Shown here one piece after another: positions 43,151 to 51,716 of a stretch of DNA of 64,000 bases. This stretch comes from G965226155 sp965226155 (GTDB lineage: Bacteria > Pseudomonadota > Gammaproteobacteria > Eutrophobiales > Eutrophobiaceae): NCBI GenBank assembly GCA_965226155.1, contig OZ245331.1, positions 1,178,001 to 1,242,000 on the forward strand, given 5' to 3'. A program made the translations under genes and the position numbers. Below the pieces are notes generated by a model. That model did not search any database, was not told where the DNA came from, and worked only from the letters and a program-made list of their open reading frames with translations. How positions within the stretch are numbered: position 1 is the stretch's first letter; each line of letters starts with the position of its first letter.

Positions 43151-44446
43151 ATGTTTTGTGTAGTTAATCCGCGATCAAAAATTTTTGTTTTCATCACCGT
43201 CCTGGGCATATGCTCGACTTTGTCTGCGCAAACACCGACACATGAAGAGATATGGCAAATCGTTCAGCAACATCAAAAGACCATCGATACGCTACAAACG
43301 AAGCTTGATGAAACACAAAAGAAATTAGATGAAGCACTGCTAGCTGTAGAGACGACTGCAGATGCGATTGAGGCCGTGTCTATAGAGAGTAAAAAAATTA
43401 CAGGTGGTGATCGTACATCCAAAGGTGGCTATGGTGAATTGCACTATAACAATCTGAATGATGACGCCACAGCGGACGGTGATGATTCCGTCAACAGGGC
43501 TGATTTTCACCGGTTTGTTTTATACTTTGGACACGAATTTTCAGATGATGTCAGATTCTTTTCTGAGCTAGAACTCGAACATTCACTTGCTGGAGAGAGT
43601 ACCCCGGGTGAAGTGGAACTGGAGCAGGCTTGGATTGAACTAGACTTGAATCAACAACACCGGATACGCGCAGGTTTGGACATCCTACCCATAGGAATAC
43701 TTAACCCTACACATGAACCGAATACCTTTTACGGGGTTGAAAGAAACCGAGTCGAATCGGAAATTATTCCCGCTACCTGGTGGGAGGCCGGTATAGGCCT
43801 GAATGGTGAAATAGCTCCAGGATGGAATTACGATTTTGTATTACACAGTGGCTTGGTGGTACCGGTCACTGGGAGTTCTGCCTTTCGCCCCCGTAGCGGC
43901 CGACTGAAAGTAGCAGAGGCTGATGACCAGGATCTAGCAACGACGGGTCGTATTCGCTATACCGGAATTCCAGGGTTGGAAGTCGGCGTATCAGCACAAT
44001 ATCAGGCTGACATCACCGGGACTGCAGATGCTTTCGATATCAGTGCATCATTGTTAGAAGGCCATGTTGATTGGAAACATCATAGTGGCTTTGGTCTGCG
44101 TGCGCTTTATGCCCGTTGGGACCTCGGCAATGATGCTGGTCTGGACCCAGCGGTAGTCAATGCCAATAATCTTTCTGGATGGTATATCGAACCGTCTTAT
44201 CGATTCAAAGCGGGGAATCAACGATGGAATGATTTCGGTGTTTTTACTCGATACAGTATGTGGGACGAACGAAACCAGATTGCCGGGTCGCATCGATACG
44301 AAGAGTTCGGTCAATTTGTCGCAGGTTTAAACTGGTGGCCTCATAGTAATCTCGCTTTTAAAGTTGATTTCCAGTGGGAAGATGCCGACAGAACTGTGGA
44401 CAGAGTGTTAGATGGAATCAACCTTGGAGTCGGTTATCAATTTTAA
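43151..44446 (+). CDS. OprO/OprP-like porin, probably iron-regulated
   Basis: This 431-residue outer-membrane protein has a signal peptide (ending SLSAQ near residue 26). An N-terminal coiled coil follows (HQKTIDTLQTKLDETQKKLDE near 40-62, typical of trimeric porins). The barrel has many alternating beta strands and ends with the aromatic GINLGVGYQF. The region GLDILPIGILNPTHEPNTFYG near 175 is shared by phosphate-selective-porin-like proteins. The Fur-like site upstream suggests a role in uptake under iron limitation; the solute is unknown. It leads a three-gene run with the FMN-binding and PepSY proteins. Confidence 0.85.
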   Translation: MFCVVNPRSKIFVFITVLGICSTLSAQTPTHEEIWQIVQQHQKTIDTLQTKLDETQKKLDEALLAVETTADAIEAVSIESKKITGGDRTSKGGYGELHYNNLNDDATADGDDSVNRADFHRFVLYFGHEFSDDVRFFSELELEHSLAGESTPGEVELEQAWIELDLNQQHRIRAGLDILPIGILNPTHEPNTFYGVERNRVESEIIPATWWEAGIGLNGEIAPGWNYDFVLHSGLVVPVTGSSAFRPRSGRLKVAEADDQDLATTGRIRYTGIPGLEVGVSAQYQADITGTADAFDISASLLEGHVDWKHHSGFGLRALYARWDLGNDAGLDPAVVNANNLSGWYIEPSYRFKAGNQRWNDFGVFTRYSMWDERNQIAGSHRYEEFGQFVAGLNWWPHSNLAFKVDFQWEDADRTVDRVLDGINLGVGYQF

Positions 44447-44508
44447 GATGGTCTTTAAAACACGATGATGGGTTTACAGATAATGTGCCGGCACCCGTTT
44501 TTAAACAA

Positions 44509-45036
44509 ATGAATTCAGTCAAATTAATTTTATCCGTTTTCATACTCGCCGTTCCGGTTGTTGATATAACTTATGCGCGGGGCATATATCAGGAGCCTGT
44601 AGAATTTCTGAATGAAGTATTCAATGAAAATCCGCCTGATCCACACAAACTATGGATCAGGAAGGAACTGACGCCACAAATCAATGAAATTCTCGGCCAT
44701 GACCTAGCCGTATTGCGGGTTAGTTACTGGAAGAGTGATGGTCGAACTGCTTGGATCATAGATGAGGTTGGTAAAGATCAGCCAATTACCACGGGGGTAG
44801 TCATTAGGGATAACCAAATCGAACTTATCCGGGTTTTGATATTTCGCGAAACACGTGGTTGGGAAATCAGGCATCCTTTTTTTACTAATCAATTTAACAA
44901 TGCCATGCTTGTACAAGGTGTTGAGCTTGATGTTGATATCGACGGTATTTCAGGCGCAACACTATCGGTAAATGCAATGATAAAATTGGCGAAGTTGGCG
45001 TTGTTATTTCATAAACAAGTTATGGATCAGGAATGA
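44509..45036 (+). CDS. Exported FMN-binding domain protein
   Basis: The 175-residue product has a signal peptide (LILSVFILAVPVVDITYA) and an FMN-binding domain of the RnfG/NqrC type. The flavinylation motif DGISGATLSVNAM lies near 148, where the Thr of SGAT would carry FMN covalently. Such proteins are electron carriers on the periplasmic side, loaded by ApbE. The ATG at 44509 is chosen because longer readings run back into the porin gene, although no strong ribosome binding site is seen. It overlaps the start of the PepSY gene by 4 bp (ATGA). Confidence 0.82.
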   Translation: MNSVKLILSVFILAVPVVDITYARGIYQEPVEFLNEVFNENPPDPHKLWIRKELTPQINEILGHDLAVLRVSYWKSDGRTAWIIDEVGKDQPITTGVVIRDNQIELIRVLIFRETRGWEIRHPFFTNQFNNAMLVQGVELDVDIDGISGATLSVNAMIKLAKLALLFHKQVMDQE

Positions 45037-45785
45037 AGTTACTGGACCTTGTAATTTGGCATAAGTGGTTGGGTGCAATCGCCACTATCTTCATCATCAT
45101 TCTCTCGATAACGGGTGTAATGTTGATACACACGTTAGATTTAAATCTACAGGAGAAATTTGCAGATAGTAATTGGTTGCTGAGTTGGTACAATATTTCA
45201 CCTAAAAACCCTCCTCGCTCATATGCAATTGATGATCATATCTTCACTCAAATTGATGGGCAGTTGTATCTTGATAACATGGAATTGCCAGGAAACGAGG
45301 AAGAATTACGAGGGGTTATTCAAGTCGATAATGAATTTGTTATTGCATTTGATAACAGCTTGTTTCTACTAACAGCGGAGGGAGAATTGATCGAAAGACT
45401 ATCCTCTCTACAGGGTTTGCCTCAGGGCCTGCTTTCTATCAGTCTCAACTCAGATGACAGGGTAATCATAAAAACTTCACAGGGTTTATATGTGGCGGAT
45501 TTAGATTTGTTCGAGTGGCGAACAACCGAGGAGGATAACATTAGCTGGTCCGCTAACACTGAGTTGCCCGTAGAATTGCAAACAGAATTGTTAGGAAAAT
45601 ATCGAGGCAACGGACTCCCTGTTGAAAGAGTCATTGTTGATATGCATAGCGGTCGCTTACTTGGTAAATACGGAATATGGATTATGGATCTCGCTGTGAT
45701 AATTTTTCTAGCCTTATCGATAAGCGGGTGGTGGGCATGGTTTAAGCGCCGTGCATTGCAGAAAGAAATAGACGCCGACGGGTAA
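45033..45785 (+). CDS. PepSY-associated transmembrane protein
   Basis: This 250-residue protein has one helix at each end: near 11-33, in the motif IWHKWLGAIATIFIIILSITG, and near 218-238, IWIMDLAVIIFLALSISGWWAWF. A periplasmic PepSY-like region lies between them, including RVIVDMHSGRLLGKYG near 205. PepSY membrane proteins often form transmembrane electron-transfer or ferric-siderophore reductase systems with flavin proteins. Overlap with the FMN-binding gene and the Fur-like site suggest a periplasmic iron or siderophore reductase. Confidence 0.82.
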   Translation: MKLLDLVIWHKWLGAIATIFIIILSITGVMLIHTLDLNLQEKFADSNWLLSWYNISPKNPPRSYAIDDHIFTQIDGQLYLDNMELPGNEEELRGVIQVDNEFVIAFDNSLFLLTAEGELIERLSSLQGLPQGLLSISLNSDDRVIIKTSQGLYVADLDLFEWRTTEEDNISWSANTELPVELQTELLGKYRGNGLPVERVIVDMHSGRLLGKYGIWIMDLAVIIFLALSISGWWAWFKRRALQKEIDADG

Positions 45786-45821
45786 AGGCGTAAACGAATA
45801 GACTAGCACAAACCTTAGATC

Positions 45822-46937
45822 TTAAGGGTTATCCATTTCACCAAAATGGACCTGAATATTATTTCCCCGGATAGTTATACGGGCACGAGTGCCAGGCTGG
45901 GCAACCCGGTTTCCGTTTTCGTTCTTTGGCAGGAAGCGCCATTTTGATACAGTATCCAGAGCAGCTTTGTCAAAAGTATTAACTGGTATTGACTCAATAA
46001 TTTTTGGATTTGTTACTTTACCGGTATTTGTAACATTGAACTCAAATAAAATCGTTCCCTGAAGTTGTTCATCATCTAAAGAGGGAAGTAATGGTTTAAT
46101 AATGAACAAGGGTTGTGCAGCAGTCTCTTCGGTCTTTATTAGAGCGATAACCTTGTCAGCGTGATCTGAATACTTATCGTTTTGTTGAGTTATATAGAAT
46201 TCAGCAAGTTTTGCGTGAAGAGATACGATCCGCGGATCATTCTCATCCAGTTTTTCCTCGAAAAGTTTCAGCGCCTGTTGGTAAAGATTTTCGGCATCCG
46301 TAAAATCATTTTTATTGAAGGCGATATCGCCGAGTGAGATGATTATCGTTGTTGCACTTGGATCATTTGCACCATAATTTTTTTCGACGATACCGATTGC
46401 TTGAATCAATAAATCTCCAGCCGAATCAAATTTGTTTTCCGCCACATCAATCTGGGCTTGTGACCTTAATAGATTTATGATCTTGGGATCATCTGCGCCC
46501 CTGCGCAATTTTCGAAGATTAATCGCCTTAATCAATGCACGGCGTGTGTTTTCAACGTCTCCCTTGTTTGCATATATCGCGGCAAGATCTCCGTGTACCG
46601 TAATAAGCGATTCATGATTAATACCAAACTTTTCAACTATTATTTCCTCAGCTCGGCTTAGGTAGCTTTCTGCTTCATCGGCTTTTCCAGAAAGGACCAG
46701 TACGTGTCCAAGATTAATCATCAAAATGGCAGATTTGTCATGATCCTCGCCGATACTTGTTACCGCCATATTCATGGCTTGCTTCGCTAGAGTTTGTGCG
46801 ACTTCCAAATCATTATTGTTAAAGGCTTCTTCATACGACCGGTAGACTTCTTCGAATTCATCAGGTAGATCTTGGGCGGGGACATGCACGGCATATAAGG
46901 TCAAAAACAATACCGAAGCTAAGCTGTAAAAATTCAT
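45822..46937 (-). CDS. TPR protein fused to a TonB C-terminal domain
   Basis: This 371-residue exported protein has a signal peptide (near 1-21). Tetratricopeptide repeats run from about 30 to 255 (for example AESYLSRAEEIIVEKFGINH and AENLYQQALKLFEEKLDEND). The C-terminal TonB-like domain (GTILFEFNVTNTGKVTNPKI near 300 and KAALDTVSKWRFLPKNENG near 330) follows. There is no membrane anchor after cleavage, so it is not a classic energy transducer and may be a periplasmic adaptor. It converges with the iron-linked operon across 36 bp. Confidence 0.82.
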   Translation of the reverse strand: MNFYSLASVLFLTLYAVHVPAQDLPDEFEEVYRSYEEAFNNNDLEVAQTLAKQAMNMAVTSIGEDHDKSAILMINLGHVLVLSGKADEAESYLSRAEEIIVEKFGINHESLITVHGDLAAIYANKGDVENTRRALIKAINLRKLRRGADDPKIINLLRSQAQIDVAENKFDSAGDLLIQAIGIVEKNYGANDPSATTIIISLGDIAFNKNDFTDAENLYQQALKLFEEKLDENDPRIVSLHAKLAEFYITQQNDKYSDHADKVIALIKTEETAAQPLFIIKPLLPSLDDEQLQGTILFEFNVTNTGKVTNPKIIESIPVNTFDKAALDTVSKWRFLPKNENGNRVAQPGTRARITIRGNNIQVHFGEMDNP

Positions 46938-46989
46938 GCTATTTGTACTTTATAGTGCAGTTAATTCTATTTATGAACAGGGATTACTG

Positions 46990-47739
46990 TTATGCCTTTA
47001 TACCGCATACAGGGCATTCTGGATCTTTTCGAAGTTTTGCCTTACGCATTTCCATAGTCAATACATCTACTAAAAGTAATTCTCCTTGTAGAGTTTTACC
47101 GAGCCCCATGATGAGTTTCATTGCTTCGGTTGCTTGGATGCTTCCAACGATACCAAGTAGTGGTGATAAAACACCATTCATAGTACATGTTTCATCAACT
47201 TGGTTGTCTTCTCCATATAGGCAGCGATAACACGGAGATTCTGAATCACGTGGATCAAACACGCTAACCTGAGCTTCAAACCGGATTGCTGCACCTGATA
47301 CCAGCGGTGTTAGTGTTGCTACACTCGCCTCGTTTATCATAAAACGTGTTTTAAAATTATCAGTTGCATCGATTATTACATCGGCACGACGGGCATTTTC
47401 GGTAAGACTGTCAATTTCAATCGCTTTGTCGATAAGTGATAGCCTTACATCTGGATTTAGTGCTAGCAATCGATCATGTGCAGATTCTACTTTTAGCCTG
47501 CCGATGTCGCTTGTTGTATGTACAATTTGTCTTTGAAGATTTGAAAGGTCTACTTTGTCGTAATCAACGAGTATGAGATGGCCTACCCCCGCCGCGGTTA
47601 GATAAATCGATATAGCAGAACCCAATCCTCCCAAACCAACCAAAAGCACTGTGGATTCTACCAGCTTGAGCTGGCCAGCTACATCAATCTCCGGCAGCAT
47701 AATCTGCCGGCTATACCTTAATAACTGATCATCATTCAT
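46990..47739 (-). CDS. moeB: MoeB/ThiF-type adenylyltransferase (E1-like)
   Basis: This enzyme activates a sulfur-carrier protein by C-terminal adenylation, in molybdopterin or thiamine synthesis. The 249-residue protein has YSRQIMLPEIDVAGQ at the N terminus, the nucleotide loop GLGGLGSAISIYL near 34, DKVDLSNLQRQ near 60, DATDNFKTRF near 125, and zinc cysteines in CYRCLYG near 170 and CPVCG at the end. Following prmC is typical of moeB in gammaproteobacteria. ThiF remains possible because the partner carrier is not in view. Confidence 0.9.
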   Translation of the reverse strand: MNDDQLLRYSRQIMLPEIDVAGQLKLVESTVLLVGLGGLGSAISIYLTAAGVGHLILVDYDKVDLSNLQRQIVHTTSDIGRLKVESAHDRLLALNPDVRLSLIDKAIEIDSLTENARRADVIIDATDNFKTRFMINEASVATLTPLVSGAAIRFEAQVSVFDPRDSESPCYRCLYGEDNQVDETCTMNGVLSPLLGIVGSIQATEAMKLIMGLGKTLQGELLLVDVLTMEMRKAKLRKDPECPVCGIKA

Positions 47740-47749
47740 GTCGGGTAAA

Positions 47750-48175
47750 TTATTTATTTTTGTTATTATCTTTTACGTATTTTTGCCACATCAGTTTTTT
47801 ATGTTTTCTTTTGTCTACTTGACGGCTGTAGTAATTAAAAAAAATACTCTGTGTATAGTCATCCCATCCACAGGGAAAATTCAAATGATCATGTTCGTTG
47901 TCTTCTATGTAGGCTTGAAGTGAATATATTAATTTTTTGGCAAAGCTGAATGATTTCGAGTGAATAGCATTGGATACGATCTGCCAAATCTGGCTGAACC
48001 TTGCGGTAGCTAAATTATAGCCTAGTTTTATCATTCGGTTATCTAGCTCGATTTCCAATAATGGATCAATTGCCAGTATTTGCTCTTGTATTGTGCCCTT
48101 TTCCATATCGGTAATTTGGCCAGGGAATACGATTTCGGTCGTCCTAGTTTTATTGACAGCAGTGTTCACTTCCAA
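47750..48175 (-). CDS. Hypothetical protein between prmC and moeB
   Basis: I recognise no family in this 141-residue soluble protein. It is helical, with a basic, aromatic C-terminal half (CGWDDYTQSIFFNYYSRQVDKRKHKK). A TTG start overlaps the prmC stop; a GTG at 48169 is an alternative. It is read in the same direction as prmC and moeB with an 11-bp gap to the latter, so it belongs to their transcript. Confidence 0.6.
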   Translation of the reverse strand: MEVNTAVNKTRTTEIVFPGQITDMEKGTIQEQILAIDPLLEIELDNRMIKLGYNLATARFSQIWQIVSNAIHSKSFSFAKKLIYSLQAYIEDNEHDHLNFPCGWDDYTQSIFFNYYSRQVDKRKHKKLMWQKYVKDNNKNK

Positions 48176-49014
48176 TAATCGCCGTAAGTAAATCTTTCAT
48201 GCCCAGAATAATCCGTTTCGGTCCGAATATTCTGGTAGTGATATTGTTTGAATAACTCTCTGACCTGGAGTCCTTGATTATATCCATGTTCGATCAGTAA
48301 ACAGCCATGCGAGTTTAGATATCTTGCCGCAGTGGGAACGATATGATTCAAAGCGTTCATCCCTACAGGTCCACCATCCAAAGCAATTCGAGGCTCAAAG
48401 CGGATTTCTCCCTCAGTAAATCCATTGTCATAGGACTCTACATAAGGGGGATTACTGACGATGACATCGAAAGTTTTATTACCAATCTCCGAATACCAGT
48501 CTGATACTAGTAAACAAATGTTCTCTATTTTATTCTTCTGTGCATTTTCTCTTGTCATTTCCACAGCCTCGGGGCTGATATCGACTGCAGTAATTCTAGT
48601 GTTCGGTCTCTCCTTGGCGAGTGCAATCGCAATTGCTCCGCACCCCGTCCCTAAATCAAGAATTTCCGCCGGGCTGTCCTTATCAATCAGACCTAAGACT
48701 TTTTCAACTAATAGTTCAGTTTCGGGGCGAGGTATCAACGTACTACTGTTAACCAGGTAGTTTGTTGACCAAAATTCTTTAATACCGGTTAGGTATGACA
48801 CCGGGTATTTCTTGGACCGTTTTCTAGTCAGCGAATTAAAATCACAGACCAAATCGGGTGGTAATTTTTGCTCTGGGTATGAATAGAGGTGTTCACGAGT
48901 GCATTGTAATAACGAACTCAGTAATACTTCGCAATCAGTGCTAGCAGATTCGATTGCGTTAAGTTGTTTCTTGGCTGAATTAAGTACTGATTTTATGGTG
49001 TCAGTCGATTGCAT
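48166..49014 (-). CDS. prmC: Peptide chain release factor N5-glutamine methyltransferase
   Basis: PrmC methylates the GGQ glutamine of release factors. The 282-residue enzyme has an N-terminal helical domain. ILDLGTGCGAIAIALAKERP near 119 is the SAM-binding motif, and VSNPPYVESYD near 187 is the catalytic NPPY. It follows prfA, its substrate gene, by 5 bp in the order hemA-prfA-prmC that is standard for gammaproteobacteria. Confidence 0.96.
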   Translation of the reverse strand: MQSTDTIKSVLNSAKKQLNAIESASTDCEVLLSSLLQCTREHLYSYPEQKLPPDLVCDFNSLTRKRSKKYPVSYLTGIKEFWSTNYLVNSSTLIPRPETELLVEKVLGLIDKDSPAEILDLGTGCGAIAIALAKERPNTRITAVDISPEAVEMTRENAQKNKIENICLLVSDWYSEIGNKTFDVIVSNPPYVESYDNGFTEGEIRFEPRIALDGGPVGMNALNHIVPTAARYLNSHGCLLIEHGYNQGLQVRELFKQYHYQNIRTETDYSGHERFTYGDYWK

Positions 49015-49019
49015 GGTTT

Positions 49020-50105
49020 TTAGTCTGCCAGTGCTGCTAGCTGGTCTGCCTTGTGTTCGTTAATTAATGTGTCAATAACCGAGTCAAGATTACCATCCAT
49101 GAATTCTTCAAGTTTATATAAAGTTAAATTAATTCTGTGGTCTGTAACTCGGCCTTGAGGAAAGTTGTAGGTGCGGATCCTTTCTGATCTGTCTCCACTT
49201 CCGACAAGGTTGCGTCTGTTTTGAGCCATATCTGCAGCTTGCTTATCTCGTTCGGTACTCAACAATTTCGCTTTTAGTAATGACATGGCACGAGCACGAT
49301 TTTTGTGCTGAGAACGTTCATCCTGGCATTCAACGACTATTCCAGTAGACAGATGTTTAATACGGATCGCCGAATCGGTTTTATTAACATGTTGGCCGCC
49401 TGCTCCTGACGCGCGATAGGTATCTATACGCAAATCATTTGGGTTAATCTCAATTTCACTGATCTCGTCAGCCTCAGGTAAAATTGCCAAAGTGCATGCA
49501 GAAGTGTGAATACGACCTTGGGATTCTGTTTCAGGCACACGTTGTACACGATGTACACCGGATTCAAATTTTAAGCGTGAGTAGGCACCTTCGCCGACAA
49601 TACGAGCGATGATCTCGCGGTATCCGTCCAGATCACTCCATGCGGTACTGTGTACTTCGATTTTCCATCCCCGCAGTTCGACATATCGTGAATACATTCG
49701 GAAAAGATCCGCCGCAAACAACGCCGCTTCTTCACCGCCAGTGCCGGCACGAATTTCCAGGAATAAATTGCTGTTATCCGCTGGGTCAGTTGGAAGCAGC
49801 AATTTCTGCAGTTCAAGTTCGAGATCCTTAAGGCTAGTCTGCTTTTGATGTATCTCTTCTTCTGCCATTAATCGAATATCTTTGTCCTCATCGTTCAGTA
49901 GTTCCTTAGAATTTTTTATGAAGGCAAGGTTGCTCTGGTATTTGTGATAGCACTCCACTACAGGGGTTACCTCAGAGACTTCGCGGCTCAGATCCCTAAA
50001 ACGATTCTGGTTTTTGATAACAGCTGGATCCGAAAGGAGCGCGTGGATTTCCTGTTGTCTCTCGGCCAATTTCTCCAGCTTAAATTGAAGGCTTTGTTTT
50101 AACAT
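49020..50105 (-). CDS. prfA: Peptide chain release factor 1
   Basis: RF1 terminates translation at UAG and UAA. The 361-residue protein has normal length, with EIRAGTGGEEAALFA near 115, RVPETESQGRIHTSA near 186 carrying the anticodon-like PxT (PET), and the catalytic GGQ in RASGAGGQHVNKTDSA near 232. It lies between hemA (64-bp gap) and prmC. Confidence 0.97.
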   Translation of the reverse strand: MLKQSLQFKLEKLAERQQEIHALLSDPAVIKNQNRFRDLSREVSEVTPVVECYHKYQSNLAFIKNSKELLNDEDKDIRLMAEEEIHQKQTSLKDLELELQKLLLPTDPADNSNLFLEIRAGTGGEEAALFAADLFRMYSRYVELRGWKIEVHSTAWSDLDGYREIIARIVGEGAYSRLKFESGVHRVQRVPETESQGRIHTSACTLAILPEADEISEIEINPNDLRIDTYRASGAGGQHVNKTDSAIRIKHLSTGIVVECQDERSQHKNRARAMSLLKAKLLSTERDKQAADMAQNRRNLVGSGDRSERIRTYNFPQGRVTDHRINLTLYKLEEFMDGNLDSVIDTLINEHKADQLAALAD

Positions 50106-50169
50106 GGGTTCAGATTACAAATTGCATAGTTATCGTAATGATCATCTTTGTGTAGCCAGGCGAGACTAC

Positions 50170-51447
50170 TTAGTTGTGATCAGTATTTGATGAATCCATG
50201 GGAAGGTTAAATAATTCTCTCGCTACCCGCAGTAGCTCGTCTCGTCTATCTTCACTGATGTTACGCAGTTGTGCACTGGGCGAATGAATAAGTTTGTTAG
50301 TAAGGGTCCTAGCCATTTCTTGCATTACCATCTCAGGTTCTTCACCTTGCTTAAGTCGTTTTGTTGCTAAATTCACTACTTCCTGTTGTGTCAACTCCGC
50401 CTGATCACGAATTGCCTTGATAGTAGACGTGGCGTTTAGAGAATTTACCCAGTCCATAAAATTTATTACTTGTGTGTCGATAATTTTCTCAGCATGTATT
50501 GCAGCTTGTTCACGATTGCGAATATTTTCTTCAATGACATACTTCAAATCATCCACTGTATAGAGATAAATGTCATCTAGCTCACCTGCTTCGGGTTCGA
50601 CGTCCCGTGGAACTGCAATATCGACAATATAAATTGGTTTATGCTTTCGTTTTGTTATGGCGTTTTTTACAACATCCAATGTAAGAACAAATTCTGAGCT
50701 TCCAGTAGAGGTGATAACGATATCTGCTTCATCAAGATGTTGCGGTATATCGTCCATAGTGATTGCATATCCAGAATATTCACCTGCAATGTGCTGGGCT
50801 TTTTCAAGCGTACGATTTGCGATAATTAATCTATGTAAACCTTTTTCGGATAAATACTTTGCAGTGAGTTCAATTGTTTCGCCGGCCCCAATTAGCAGTG
50901 ACGTTCTGTTAGAAAGATCACCAAAGATCTGCTGCCCAAGCCGTACCGCCGCGAAGGCGATCGATACCGGGTGGTTGCCGATTTCGGTATTACTTCTAAT
51001 TTCTTTGGCTACTTTAAATGAGTGTTGGAACAACCTACCAAGTAATTGGCCGATACTGCCGGCATCCACGGCAGTTTTATATGCCGATTTCATCTGACCT
51101 AATACTTGTGGTTCACCCAGCACCATGGAGTCCAGTCCGCTAGCAACTCGCAGCACATGCTTTACAGCATTTGCATTGGGATACGAATACAAAAACTGAT
51201 TAATATCCATGAACTTCAGACTGTGAAAATTTGACAACCAGTTTATTAGTGATTGTTGGGCATCATTTTCTAGACTGCAATAGATCTCTGTCCGATTACA
51301 GGTAGACAAGATAGCGACTTCATCGATACCCATTTGGCGCCGCAATTCAATCAAGGCATCAGGCAATACTTCACCAGTGAAAACGACTTTTTCACGGATC
51401 TCCACAGGAGCAGTAGTATGGTTCAATCCCAGTGCCAGTAAGGTCAT
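50170..51447 (-). CDS. hemA: Glutamyl-tRNA reductase
   Basis: HemA reduces glutamyl-tRNA to glutamate-1-semialdehyde, the first step of the C5 heme pathway. The 425-residue enzyme shows GLNHTTAPVEIREK near 7, the catalytic Cys in LSTCNRTEIY near 50, SGLDSMVLGEPQVLGQMK near 99, and the NADPH site LLIGAGETIEL near 185. It diverges from the TPR lipoprotein gene. The lolB-ispE side genes lie beyond, as in many relatives. Confidence 0.97.
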   Translation of the reverse strand: MTLLALGLNHTTAPVEIREKVVFTGEVLPDALIELRRQMGIDEVAILSTCNRTEIYCSLENDAQQSLINWLSNFHSLKFMDINQFLYSYPNANAVKHVLRVASGLDSMVLGEPQVLGQMKSAYKTAVDAGSIGQLLGRLFQHSFKVAKEIRSNTEIGNHPVSIAFAAVRLGQQIFGDLSNRTSLLIGAGETIELTAKYLSEKGLHRLIIANRTLEKAQHIAGEYSGYAITMDDIPQHLDEADIVITSTGSSEFVLTLDVVKNAITKRKHKPIYIVDIAVPRDVEPEAGELDDIYLYTVDDLKYVIEENIRNREQAAIHAEKIIDTQVINFMDWVNSLNATSTIKAIRDQAELTQQEVVNLATKRLKQGEEPEMVMQEMARTLTNKLIHSPSAQLRNISEDRRDELLRVARELFNLPMDSSNTDHN

Positions 51448-51716
51448 TTTGTCTGTCAGCTCACGTGCTTATAATAAATAGCGGTTATCAGTAGCATTAT
51501 AATTAAATAAAATACCTATAATTCAATGACTTGAATAAATTCTTCCTATAATCAGATATTTGACAGGTTTCAGTCGGTCGCATCGTAGATTTAAACCTGC
51601 GCATTTTCACCTTCAATATACATTTTTCAGATGAACCTATCGTTTGCATTTACTGTCCATTTAACTAAAAATTCACTATGTTTAATTCTAAGCGAAAATA
51701 AGCCAGGAACCAGAAA

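Noticed and set aside
45812..45826. CCTTA-TAAGG palindrome between the PepSY gene and the TPR-TonB gene as a terminator
   Set aside because: The stem is only 5 bp and no T-run follows on either strand.
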